Positions 34,897 to 48,400 of a DNA stretch of 60,000 nucleotides are shown here, one piece after another. The DNA is from Bolinopsis microptera (Eukaryota; Ctenophora; Tentaculata; Lobata; Bolinopsidae). The notes beneath the pieces were generated by a model. It ran no database searches. It had not been told where the DNA came from and worked only from the letters and a program-made list of their open reading frames with translations. The translations under genes were made by a program, and so were the position numbers. Location: NCBI RefSeq assembly GCF_026151205.1, contig NC_087078.1:14961118-15021117 (forward strand), in the 5' to 3' direction. Positions within the stretch are counted from its first letter, which is position 1. Each line of letters begins with the position of its first letter.

Positions 34897-35180
34897 AGTG
34901 CGTGTTATAAAAATATTTCAACAAAGTGAAAATGTATCTAATTTACTGTGATCAAATAGTAGACTTAGGTGATCGCAGAAGATGGTAAAAAATTCCCTCT
35001 GAGTAGGTATGGAAGTTCTTGTGATTGTGAAATCATCGGTGTCGAATTTTAACCCTCCAGAGTGAAAATGTGCTTTTAGTGTATTTAATCATCACTACAC
35101 ATTATGGAGTAAAGATTACAGTAGGAGCTGGTACGAACTTGAATTTGAGATTATTTTGACCAAAATTAAAACGAACTTAT
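34897..35180. promoter_or_regulatory. divergent intergenic region between the receptor gene and the EF-hand gene
   Basis: Only ~300 bases separate the receptor's start codon (34896, minus) from the first copy of the EF-hand exon (35194, plus), so promoters or 5' UTR exons of one or both genes should lie around here. I see no clear core elements. Confidence 0.3.
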
Positions 35181-35354
35181 TTGTCTTTGCTAGCACATGG
35201 TAACCCGTGATGCAGTTCTCACAATATTTGAGGAATGTGACAGAGACAATGATGGTATTGTTTGGCTCTCTGAGATAAAACAACTTGCCCTTAGTTACTC
35301 TTCCAGCAATGAGGTTTCTATCATCAATTTTATCCGTATCAGCATCTCCAACGA
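35172..35354 (+). repeat. first copy of the duplicated EF-hand exon block
   Basis: Near-identical to 36461-36643. It contains a complete 120-nt exon (35194-35313) with the same acceptor (TTTGCTAG) and donor (GAG/GTTTCT). The exon is symmetric (phase 0-0), so both copies can be included without breaking the frame. Confidence 0.88.
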
Positions 35355-35806
35355 ATGCCCATCTCCTTCTACTTCTCTACCTAGATCACAGTCTTGTGCA
35401 TGTGCTGCTGGGACCTTCTGGAACGGGCAGAACTGTGAAGAATGTAGCTTTGGTTCAGCTAGTACAAAAGGGGCATCTGAATGCATCACTTGCGACCGTG
35501 GCACAACAACAAACCAAGCAGGTTGCCTCTGTGAAGATGGTTTGGCCTGGCAATGGGACGGTTCAAGCGATGGGTCCTGCAAGCCTTGCCCATCGAACAC
35601 ATACAAAGATGAGGAAATGACCAGCTGTCAAGAATGCCCATCTCCTTCTACTTCTCTACCTGGATCACAGTCTTGTGCCTGTGCTGCTGGGACCTTCTGG
35701 AACGGGCAGAATTGTGAAGAATGTAGCTCTGGTTCAGCTAGTACAAAAGGGGCAATCGGAATCATGCATGTGTGCTGCTGGTGGCTTCTGGAACGAACAG
35801 ATTAAC
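35355..35806 (+). pseudogene. inverted fragment of the receptor's GCC repeats
   Basis: Opposite orientation to the parent gene at 27.7-32.4 kb and almost identical to its repeats near 30.1-30.4 kb (TFWNGQNCEEC, LAWQWDGSS, MTSCQECPS). It covers about 1.6 units and then jumps within a unit near 35756. It begins exactly where the first EF-hand copy ends and is read in frame with it for 150 codons, creating an accidental fusion frame. An AT-rich short duplication (35816-35862) follows. Confidence 0.8.
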
Positions 35807-36482
35807 ATGATTAACTCTACTATATATATATATAACTCTACTATATATATATATAATATCTTCAACTTGATTAAATTCCCCCGGCAACGACTTGAAACCA
35901 CAGAGAATTGACTAGTGACCCCTCTCATGTTCTGATTTTGGCTCGAAAGTTGACCGGGAAACTCAAAATTTTAACCAAGGTTGTGCAGAAAAGGATGTGC
36001 ATATTATATTAAGAATGTAACATCAATTACTGATTCATATAACTCCATCTAACGAAGAAGGTACGTAATAATAAGTTAACTTAAATTTGGAATTTAAAGT
36101 ATTTTATTTTTCATAATATTGGTTGAGGATATCGCAAGCGGGATGTAAAAGCAATATTTTTTTAAAAAGTATTCCCGTGACAATAAATACCATATATGTT
36201 TCACGAGCAGAAAGATGAATAATTCATATTTTCCAAATAATGTTTCATTGACATTACATTTATTGAAACTGTTGGTTGAATTTAACTTTTATTCTTTCAT
36301 TCTTTTAGGCGATTAAATTGTTGATATAATTTAAATTATATTATGTGGTTAATTATCGATTTTTTTTTCCAAGTTATGTTCTTCAAATTGATACAGTGAA
36401 AATATTATTCGATGACAAGAAAAATCGAGAATAAAACTAAGCCATTGAATATAATTGAAATTAACTTATTTGTCTTTGCTAG

Positions 36483-39400
36483 CACATGGTAACCCGTGAT
36501 GCAGTTCTCACAATATTTGAGGAATGTGACAGAGACAATGATGGTATTGTTTGGCTCTCTGAGATAAAACAACTTGCCCTTAGTTACTCTTCCAGCAATG
36601 AGGTTTCTATCAACAATTTTTTCCGATATCAGCATCTTCAACGTAGTAGTGCCTCACTTGGACATAATAATCTTCAATATTGTTTTTAAAATCTCCTATA
36701 ATGTTAAACAATAATTTTGGTATCATATTTTGATAGATGACTCGACTGAAATTCGTTTTATTTAAAACAGATTTTAACTAAGAAAATTCGTGTTTTTACC
36801 AGTTATTTGTTGTGATTTAAAGCAAAATTACACAGGACGAACTTGAAACTGACCAAGACGAGGATGTCCCTCTCACATTTGAAGATTTCCTTGAAAAGTT
36901 TGCACCTCAACTCAAAGGACTGACCCCCGAACAACACAGTAAGAAAAGATCAATAGAGATATTTATAAAGCTTAATCCTTGATCCACCCAAGACCCCCAG
37001 CCTGCTCCTAAATAATTAATTTTATAATGCTTGAACCATTCTATGATACACCCAATACCCATGTTCCCTATGATTAATCCCTAGCAAATTAATACTGTGA
37101 TCTATCGGTATAGATAATAGATATTAAAACTCAATATCTTCAATAAGTGGTATTCTAATACATAGATACATACATATTTTAGATCAAACTGATACAATAA
37201 AGGTACTCAGCTCCATGTCCAGTGTCCATGGCCCATAGTTACTAATTCACTAAGTGCGTTTTGTCGCTCAGTCCACGGTTTTGAATGTAATGTAGGTATG
37301 ATCGCCAATCCAGGCCACTTTATGACATAGTAGTAGCCCTGCTGACCCATATTGTATATTGAAATGTAAGTTTCAAAGCATGGCTAACAGGTCGGTTAGG
37401 TTATCACACATATTGTGTGTTATGTAATGTTGTGTGGGGAGGGGGTGGATATAATCCATCTCAAGTTACAACTACATGATCCGATTTACTAGTACTTGAA
37501 GCATCACCAGTAGCTAAATTTAACTACGATACTGATATAGAAATGAATATTTTTGGTATTGTATTCGACACTTCGTGTTCGTGTACAATGTACATGGTAG
37601 TTTGGCGAATTTAGAAAAAATAGAATATCTAAAAATCGTATCAAACGTGCCCCACCGTTTAGTAATGAGTTATTTATTCAATATCGAGACATCAAAACAT
37701 ACTTAATCTAATTGTTTTGAACTGGTTTTGTATTTTTACATAAATATTTGATAGAGGGACAGAAGTAAAGGGCTGTCATATGAAATACAATATTATGACT
37801 AATCAAACTAACACTTGAAGTATTAATTCATCCCGATTATGTTACTGCAAATTGTAGCCTAAAGCAAAACTAAAGACACATTAAAATGTTAAAATACAGC
37901 ATGTCATTTCAGTTTGTAATGGAGAGTTGGAAGAAGAGAGTAAAGACGGTCAACTGGAAAACTTCCCTAATGAGAACGGAGGTCACGTGACCTTGATAGA
38001 AACTGACTCTGGGAACAAGAACCTTATGGAGAATGTTAAGATACTTGGTACGTGAGAATCCCATGACTTTTAAATTGTGCCTGTTTAATGATTTAAATAT
38101 TTAATGCTTTATTCAAGGTATTAACTACCCATTTTTCTAAAATTTCTCAATTTACGTCAACAAATAAATTAGAAAATAATGAAATATTATATAACATCAT
38201 GTAACACCTGGAACAGTCTAAAATATATTTATTATATGACAAAATATCATTCTCGTGACGTGGATCTATTAACTTGACTACTTAAATCTTCATAACACAT
38301 GCACAGGTATAGTACTATGCCAACACATTCCATTAAGAAGGACTTAGTACATTAAGTTACGTACTTTGTTAATTTAGTTGTTGACGGAGTCCAACTGATC
38401 ATGTCAGTGGAATTGTTTTACGTCAACCTTCGACAAGACATAATATAAATTGACCTGATTCTCTGATTGGTAACAATTTGGACGGCAATGAACGAAATAA
38501 TAAACGGGCGTTTAAATGTTTTCTTCACGTGTTAGTAATTCTCCCTTTTTGCTGCTTCAACACATGGTTTCTCTCTACACCGTACGCGTACGCTGTACAC
38601 TGTTCACTCAGCTCAGGGGCTATGGCTGACCAACACTTGAATTACTGAGTATTGAGTAAGGGATAGATATGAGAACTTGAGAAGTAACCGGTAACTCATT
38701 TAGTCTGGGTCCCACAGAGATCTGATCACGTGGCTTATTCACTGCCGACCAATTAATTAATTAGCTGGCAACGGTTCAAAATGTAATATGTTGTCCCCCT
38801 TTGTAAAGAGAAGCTCAATCGATACTTTGTGGACCATGAATGAACATTAGCATACGGTAAATTTATTGACAACCAATCATATTGTTTCTGTTCCCATCCT
38901 CGTGGAATAGTTACATTGTTACTATTAAATGATATAGAAATTTAGGGACAGCTGTCTTACACAAATTATGTGCTTGTGCAGAAAATTCTCCACGCTAACT
39001 AACAATCTGACAAATTCCTGCCATACCAACAGTTGCTCCCTTTACGAACAATAGACTTCCTTACCTTATTGAAGTTCAATCACCTTAGCGCTAATAAGCA
39101 TTTCTTGATAGTTCTTTCGATGCTGTGAATTTATATGGCACGATTGCACACTGCACTGTACAGTACGACATCATTTTCTCGAAATAACATTCGAGGCAAA
39201 TTGTTTTCTTTTGTGAGCTGCGAATCTTTGAAAGTTACTTTATACTTTGAAGCTTTGAATAATATTTAATGTTTCGCAATTTCTGGCAAAACCGTTCTAT
39301 TAAGAAGCGAAAGAAGATCTAGTATATTGTTTAGGTAAATTCATAGTTGTTAAGTTCGTCGAAGAAATGCGAAAAGTTCGTCCAGTTCGGCACCTTTTAA

Positions 39401-42400
39401 AAATTCGTGAAAATTCGTGAAAATTCGTTGCGTAAATTTTCTTGGCATATGTTTTGATTTTATAATGAATGGCTTAGGTGCTATCACTATTACACTTGTA
39501 AACAAATGATACAGTTAGATAGTTATACATACTTGTATTGAAAAAAAAAACTAGATCAACAACAGATCATGACTAGTACTTCAATATAAACAGAGCTGGT
39601 TCACAGATTACAATTAAGCATCAATTATAGCAACAGCTCACAACTTATCATTGTTATCTAAATAATCTATAGCATATGTGATCTTAGTGATCTTAGTAAA
39701 GTTAAAGTTCGGTTAAAGTTCGTCTATTTCGTTAAAAAATTCGTCCAGTTCGGCACCTTTTTAAAGTTCGTCCAGGACGTCCGTAACAACTATGGGTAAA
39801 TTGTTTCAATACTCAAACATGATTTCATTTGATAATAATATCACCTTCTTAACTTATCTATTAATAGCTCCCTAATATCGACCTCTGTATTTGTAAACAA
39901 TTTCTAGTTTTTATGCCTGCTGTACTGGGCTGAATACAACTGAACGGTTAATTCTTTAATCTGAGTACAGTAAATCATGAACCAGGGTCCAGGATCAATG
40001 GTCATACTGTACTATCACGTGTATTGTATTAGTGTTGTTAATTATCACATCATCAAAATATAGATTATGACCGATAAGCGCCCACTATTTGTGAGCGAAG
40101 GGCAGCTAGTATAATTACTATTAGCTTAAACTTTATATTGAGACTCTGTCGAGTTTCCATTGACGCATTTGTTTCTGAAATATAATATCCTTTTTCTGAG
40201 ATTCAACTAATTAAGTAAAATTTGGATATACTATATAATATAATATAATATAATGGTATATTTATATATATTATATTATTGGTTGTATTATATACATGTT
40301 ATAATTATATATTATATAATATAAAATAGAAATCCACAATCCACAATCCACAACTACAACATCAAGAACTAGAAGATCACAACGTAATTATATAACTCTG
40401 CAAAAACTAAGATTATTTATAATGAAATAGTGTCGTATTTAGACGGTATTATATATTAAACCCGTAGCCACATTAGTCAGTAAAATCTTTAGCTACCAGT
40501 GTATTTATAGCTATTGGCTTATTGGTAATCAGTATAATATTATTATAATATATATGATATCATATTATAGATATGTAAAAATGTAATATTAATGTATTAC
40601 TACTATGCTCACAATATATTTGCACGTATCATGACGTACACATATATAATGACGTCATCATGACGTATCTCCTCCACAGGGACGAGTAGCGGGGTATCAG
40701 ACTGCAGTATAGAGCCCCCTCCATCCCTGGGGGCGGGACCCCCCAATGAAGCCGCCAACTTTGCTTTCTCTCCTGAGGAAGGGTTTGAGGGGTACGGTGA
40801 GGTGAGCAGTGATGAGGAACTCCTTATTGAGGACAAGGTAGATCTCCTGGTAATTATTTTGTGGATCGGTTCTTATTGGGTGGCTTTATTTCTAGATTTG
40901 TTTTAGTTTGCTGTTTTTTTAGTGGAACTGGGTGTGAAATAAATCAGGCTCGTCCATTCTTTATTGTCAGTCTTTATTAAACAGTGCTAAAATAGTGTCG
41001 ACACTTGTCAAACATTAAAACTCTTCATTGCTTATCATCATGAGAAGTTTTTAGTGCTCAAGTTATGTTCTTTTCAAGTTATGCATGCTTCACCTCGTGA
41101 TTTACACGCTAAATACTAGGTCACGTGAAGTGACTTGAAGTTTGTTGTTAATGTTATGTTATAGTTATACTACTCTTATACTAGTATACTGTAAAATACG
41201 CTGAGCATCTTAATTAATCGGCGTAGAATTCGGTATCTTAAATTATAAAGAGTTAGTTTAGTTTCTGTAAAACCTCTTAACAATGGTATAAATTAAAGTA
41301 CTAACGGAAACTGGTGTCAAACCATTTCAAAAAATCCCCTGGGAAGGTTAGCATATGTCCAAATCATAATTTTTCAATCCTAATTATGATAATAATTTCA
41401 GAACATATCAGCAGTGGTTGAGTGTGACCTGCCTAGCCTCAGTCCTACCGGATCCTTCCGAAGAAAGAACTCACCTTTCAGACTTTCGCAGCGCAGGTTC
41501 GTTATAACTTATAATTAATCTATAGATCATAGTTCAGCGTCATAAACTTACTCTTCTCAAATGAAGGTGATTCGATCGTAATATTTGTATCCTCGAATGT
41601 TCTCCAACTTACACATTAGACTCTCTCTACCTAAGGTCTTAGGATCAGACAGAAGTTACTATTACTATGATTATGCAGGTTTTTATGATCAACCTCGTCG
41701 GAGTTAGTATATCTAGGAGTATAAGTCTGGGAGATTCAACAAACGTTTAAATTTTAAGTTACATATTGTGAAATATTGTAAAATTTCATTGCCTGCAGAC
41801 TAGTGACGATTTTGATAATTTCATATAATTCTTTAAATGCTTTTAAAGTACAAATTTTAAATCTCGCAAAATAGTAGCGTTGCCTGAACAATCATTTAGT
41901 CGCATGATGTTTCTAAAAATGGCAATCACGAACATGTTATAATGTTTAGTTGGCTACTCAATTTAATGGGTTTTGAAACTCTTTATTGGTAAGATTTCTA
42001 TATCTGTGCAGTATAATTTAAGGAGATTTACCATAGCGGTGACCGGCAGAACCCCGTCTGAATCTAAGAAAGTCAGAAGTTGAGCTTATACAAATTTCAA
42101 TGATCAAGTTGGTCTATATTCATGATATAAATGCAAATTATGGAACGTGAAACACATTATTTTTACATACCATCAGTTCTTTAAAGCGCTGATAATTTGA
42201 TCTTCATTGCTCCACATCACCCCTGGTTTGTGACCTAAATCGTCAAAAGCTATCAAATGATCCCTCTACGATAATCCAATTACAACCATATCTATAAATA
42301 GCATCTGGGTCCTTTATTAAATACGGAACAAATACCTTACTACTTCAATTATACTCAATTTGTGTACATTGTACTTTCAGCGGCAAGTTTCCATAAACGA

Positions 42401-45400
42401 TATTTTATGATCGGCGACGATAATCGCTTATTGAGCGCTTTTTCGGCGCTTTTTTTTTAAAAAACCGTTTACAATCGCTTTTTTTACGATTATAAACGGT
42501 TCAAAAAAATCGCTTATAATCGACTATAATTGGTGTCATAATTCAAAAAAGCGCTTTTTCGAATTTAAAAGCGCTTATAAGCGCTTTTAAGCGCTTACTA
42601 GCGTCGCTGAGCGATTTGAAAGCGGTTTTCCAGTAGGATTGGCGCCAAAAACGGGTGGATAAGCGGTTGGCCGGATAAGCGATTCGTGGGCGCTTTTTTG
42701 AACCATTTATAAGCGATTATAAGCGCTTATAATTGGGGTGCAATTTAACTGTTTGTAAAGCGCAAATAAAGCGCTTATAAGCGCTTTTAAAATTGAGTCA
42801 GGAAAACGCTATATTACATCTTATAACAGCTTATAATCGATTATAAGCGTTTTTTTAGAAATCGCTTATTACGGCTAATTCATCGCTATTTCACCGCTTT
42901 TACTGCTTTTCCTATCATCCATGGCCAGGTGAGCAGGAATTAAAAAGCGCTTATAAGCGCTTTTTCGATGCTGCCCCTAGCCTGGTCGGAACGGGGGTGT
43001 GCCCAGAATTAAAAAGCGCTTATAAACGATTTCTCAATTCTCTTCAACCTGGTCGGAACTGGAGAGTGCCCACTTGCATGTGCTTTTCTGAGCAACCTGG
43101 GGTGCACCGGCAGAGTCAGGATTTAAAAGCGCTTATAGGCGCTTATGATTGCTTTTCTACCGCTTTTCCCATCACCCATGGCCTGGTTGGCAAGAATTAT
43201 AAAGCGCTTATAAGCGTTTTTTCAATGCTACCCCTAACCTGGTCGGAACGGGGGAGTGCCTGGAATTAATAAGCGCTTATAAGCGATTTCTCAATTCCCC
43301 TTAACCTGGTCGGAACTAGAAATCAGAGTGCCCGCTTATAAGTGCTTTTCTGTGCAACCTGGGGTGCACCGGCAGAGTCAGGATTTAAAAGCGCTTATAG
43401 GCGCTTATGATCGCTTTTCTACCGCTTTTCCCATTACCCATGGCCTGGTTGGCAAGAATTTTAAGCGCTTTTTCAATGCTACCCCTAACCTGGTCGGAAC
43501 GGGGGAGTGCCTGGAATTAATATGCGCTTATAACCGATTTCTGAATTCCCCTTAACCTGGTCGGAACTAGAAATCAGAGTGCCCGCTTATAAGTGCTTTT
43601 CTGTGCAACCTGGGGTGCACCGGCAGAGTCAGGATTTAAAAGCGCTTATAGGCGCTTATGATAGCTTTTCTACCGCTTTTCCCATTACCCATGGCCTGGT
43701 TGGCAAGAATTTTAAGCGCTTTTTCAATGCTACCCCTAACCTGGTCGGAACGGGGGAGTGCCTGGAATTAATATGCGCTTATAAGCGATTTCTGAATTCC
43801 CCTTAACCTGGTCGGAACTGGAAATCAGAGTGCCCGCTTATAAGTTCTTTTCTGTGCAACCTGGGGTGCACCGGCAGAGTCAGGATTTAAAAGCGCTTAT
43901 AGGCGCTTATGATCGCTTTTCTACCGCTTTTCCTATCGCCCATGGCCTGGTTGGCAGGAATTAGAAAGCGCTTATAAGCGCTTTTTCAATGCTGCCTCTA
44001 ACCTGGTCGCAACGGGGGAGTGCCCGGAATTAAAAGACGCTTATAAGCACTTTTTCAATGCTGCCCCTAACCTGGTCGGAACGGGGGAGTGCCCGGAATT
44101 TAAAAGCGCTTATAGTTATAAGCGATTTCTCAATTCCCTTCAACCTGGTCGGAACTGGAGAATGCCCACTCGTATGTGCTTTTCTGAGCAAACTGGGGTG
44201 CACCGGCAGAGTCAGGATTTAAAAGCGCTTATAGGCGCTTATGATCGCTTATCTACCGCTTTTCCCATGGGCTTATAAGCGCTTTTTTAATGCTGCCCCT
44301 AAGAATTTGAGAAGCGGTTATAAGTTATAAGCGATTACAATCACTTTTTATTGCTGGTTTTTACCGATTTATCTATCATTTATCAACATGGATTTAAACA
44401 TAGTTGTTTGACTGGCGATCTAGAAGCCAAGCAAGAAGGCTAAGTGCACGGCGCGGCAAAGTTCTCCGACAATAATTGTCAGAAATTGTAAAGCGCTTGC
44501 AAACGTTTATTTATATGTTGTTAATGGTGGTGGTTGTCCTGGTGGCGGTCGATGCGCGCTGCGTCATCAGTCATACACACTTCACATTCAGAACTTGCAA
44601 AAGAAAAATATAGTATATGAAATTAAATTATTGCGCTGGGCCACGCTCAGTCTGTCAACGAGTATGACAGGCCTGTTTATGTCATTCCAAGGAATCTCTA
44701 GTCGGGCTGAGCGAATCACGACGTCTGAAAAAAGTGCGGTGCTCATTGAAAGTTAGTGTGTGCGTGACCAGCATTCACGTATTTGTTCATAATCAATCGT
44801 GGACATAAAAACAAGTGCACGCTGAGTACCAATAGGAAAAAAGTAATGTATATATACGCTAGTAAAGCCTTGCGCGTGCAGGCGTGCTGAGATAGCTTGT
44901 AAAATTTGGTTATTAGATAGTAAAACTGCAACAAATAAACCGCGCCAGATTGCGCGTTTGAATCGCTCCTACGAAATCGCTCGCCCAAATTTTAAGAAAA
45001 TTCTTGTGAAAAGGCCTTTGGGTATGACATTGATCTAAATCGGTGTATTTTTTGGACGCTGATCCCGAATCACCCGCCATGACGTAGGGTAAAAATATTT
45101 CCCTGGAGAGTTACATGGGCAAAAACCGTTTTAGTCACGTGACAGGCTAGTAAAACATGATTTCGATTGTTTAGGGCTCATGTTTGGATTAAGGTACGCG
45201 GGTTATGGATAGCTTCGGGGTTATGGTTGGGATTATATTAGGGTTTATGTAAAATTGTTTTGTATGGCTGCAAAACCATAAAAACCAAGGTCACGTGAAA
45301 TTTTTGGGCGAGCGAATTAGCAAGAGCCAGTCGCGGTTTTTATACAAAAATAAGCGTACACATGATATACAATGCAATAAAGCTAAGAGTTTCTGCATGT

Positions 45401-48400
45401 TCGATTATTTTGCACCTAACTTAACCATGTGCCTTCGTGCTGCCGTTGCTCTATCCAGATAGGTAGTGCGCCATCAACAGTGAGCCGCGCGTGCCGACTG
45501 TATAGTAGGATAGTTTTTTAGTGCTAATTTCGGCCAGCACAATTTTCTTCAAACAAATAGATATTGAGTATCCTTCCGGACCTCCGATTGCAACAAAAAT
45601 TGGTAAGCTCATTCTGTACTCATAGACTTACGAGGAAAGTGTCCGAAATAATACGACAAAAATCAACGAATTTGGTCAAATTATGCGACTTTTACATCTA
45701 CTTTTGCTCCAAAAGCCGCGCACCATCAGATATGGCACCCTTCACCTAACCATGTGCTTTCGCGCCACTTCGGGCGCGCTTGTTTCACAAGTACGTCAAG
45801 AAGTGAGTGGGCGCGCGCTACTGCAAGCGCAAGGGCTCTGGATAGAGCAAATGGCACCCAGCTAGTGAGGCGAAACTCACTGATCTTTCCATGAAAAAGG
45901 TATGACAAATTTGGTATTGTGAAAATTCTCACAGTCTCTAGAAAACAGTGTTACAAAAAATTTTAAAATCTGAGCAAGTTTATTTTATCGTCCACCCCTA
46001 ATCCAGAGCCGTTGAGCTTTGATTTAGCCGCCAACCCTCCATCGATTTTGGCAACCATATATTGCATTGGTTCCCAAAATTTACCGCACTTTGCAGTTTC
46101 TGCAGTAGGGGTAATTAGGTATAAACTACAGTACAGCTGTACTTACAATCACATTCACAAGCATGCAAGCTCACCTAACCTGGTCCAATGAGCCTAGCGG
46201 GAAACAGAAAACGTTTTAATTAGTTTGTTAAACGAAGTGTCGTACGTCACCTCAAGATCAGGTGACAGGGTGCTTACAATTCGCGTTACTGGGCGGCGCT
46301 CAGCCTGTCATTCTGCATTCCGCCAAATCTTTATTCGGGCTGAGTGAATTAGGGGGTGATGCAACGTCAATTAATGTCAGTATTCCATAAAAACCCCAAA
46401 CTGACATTGACATTAATTGACATTAATTGACATTAATTGACATTAATTTGTCTTGAAATTTGAGATTATCATTATTCGATAAATATTCAAGATATTCACG
46501 TCTATGTAAGTTAGACCGGTTCAAAAAAACAAAATGTCCTTGAATAATTATGAGTATGTTCTTATCTGTTGATTCTTAGGTTCAAAGACCACCAAAAAAA
46601 ATTTCAGCTTCCAACTCTTCCATCTTCGGTCCCCACCGGCCACGCCCATATTTTATTGGTTTCTTATACAGGTAAAATATCTAGAATCGGCTTTTTTAGT
46701 ATGAAGGAGTAATGTTAGCTGTTTAAGATTCGTTATTCAAATATAAATGTCATGAAGGCATTTCGTTTAATGTGGGTATTAAGTTCTGATGATGTTGAGA
46801 ACCACGCCCTTGGATGGCCACGTCCATTTAAGAAAATTTAATTTCGGAAAACCGTATTATTTTAGTTTTATTATTTAATGATCTGAATTTTTTTCACATT
46901 TCACATTTCCATATGTGATAGTAGTGAATAAATTGATGATATAAACGTTCTAAAGTGCTAAAAATATGGTAGAACTACATAATCTCTGGTCGAAAAATAT
47001 CGTGTCAATTAATGTCAGTATTCCAAAATTTTGCAAAACTGACATTGACATTAATTGACATTAATTGACATTAATTGACATTAATTGACGTTGCATCACC
47101 CCCGTGAATTACGACTTTCATCGCCCTAAAAAAGTGCGAATGCTCATTGGACTAGCATTCACGTGATCGTTCAGAACCAATTACAGCCGCGCAAAAGATC
47201 ACGTGCACGCCAACTACCAATAAAAAAGAAGTGACGTATGCACTACAAGAGCCGCGCGCTGAGTTAGATTGTAAAATCTGATTATTTGATTGTAAAATCG
47301 CATAAACACGCCTATTTGCGCGTTTTAAAGGGTTTAATTACGCCAGGCTATGCTTATGAACATACTAGCTTGGGGTCCCCTGGTAAAATTCGCGCCACTT
47401 GTTTCACAAGTAAAGAAAAGCACCAACTCGCCTTCGTGCGCGCGCCCGCAGTGTTCATTTTGCCACGCGCGACGTCAGATATGAGGACAAAATTTTGACA
47501 CCCAATATAAAATTGCTTAGATCCGTGCCCAGGCTGCAAGCATTTTTTCGCACAAGTACCGCCTCTGTGTCACCGGGAGGTGGGGCGCCACTGCAAGCGT
47601 AAAAACCCGGGTACTTAAACATTACAATTATTTCCAGTGACGGTACTATCGACCGTGAGCTGTCAGCTAGGATTCAGAAAGCTTCCGGAGCCTTCAATCA
47701 ACTGAGTAATATATGGAAAAACTGCAACATCCAGTCTTATACAAAGATCAGGATTTATAAGGCAGCGGTTTTGACAATATTGTTATATGGTAGTGAGGTT
47801 TGGAACACAACCAAAAAGCAGCTACATCGCTTTGAGGTGTTCCATCAGCGTTGCTTGAGGAGAATACTTAGGATAAGATGGCTCGATCGGGTTAGAAACA
47901 CTGAAGTGCTGGAGCGTGCAAAGATAAATCCAGTAGAGACGTACATAGGAGCAAACCGCCTGCGATGGTTTGGCCATGTCACCAGAATGCCAGACACTAG
48001 GCTTCCTAAGTACCTGCTTAACTGGACCCCTGCCCATGGGAGAAGATCTAGGGGCCGTCCAAGAAAGAACTGGAGGAAATGTTTGCTGGAAGATGCTGCA
48101 GCGTTTACAGGAAACACTGACATAGACCTAGAAGGAGCGAGCGAGATGGCTAGTGACCGCAAACTTTGGAGGGAGATGATACGTCACAAACGGGAGTTCA
48201 TTGGTGCAGGCCACTCGAATGATTGAGGAGACCTAATCAAGTACAAGAAGTAGTACTTAAACATTAAAGCAATCCGATTATTTTAAGAGTCAATGTTAGC
48301 GCGCGCCGTATTTGTGCAACTTAGAATTTTCCACAATGAATAATTTGTTACTCTTGAAACAGTGTTCTAAAATCGAGCCTGTATTAAACAGCAATGACAA

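Noticed and set aside
35197-35805. 202-codon EF-hand/cysteine-rich fusion gene
   Set aside because: The frame runs through a splice donor into an inverted copy of the neighbouring gene and then breaks. Treated as a rearrangement unless RNA proves otherwise.
42997-43806. 75-90 codon repeated frames in the foldback arms
   Set aside because: They are repeat-derived, occur in both arms in both senses, and lack any protein-like motif.
42400-44400. CRISPR-like array
   Set aside because: The regular motif is not separated by unique spacers of constant length, the genome is eukaryotic, and the sequence is an inverted-repeat arm.
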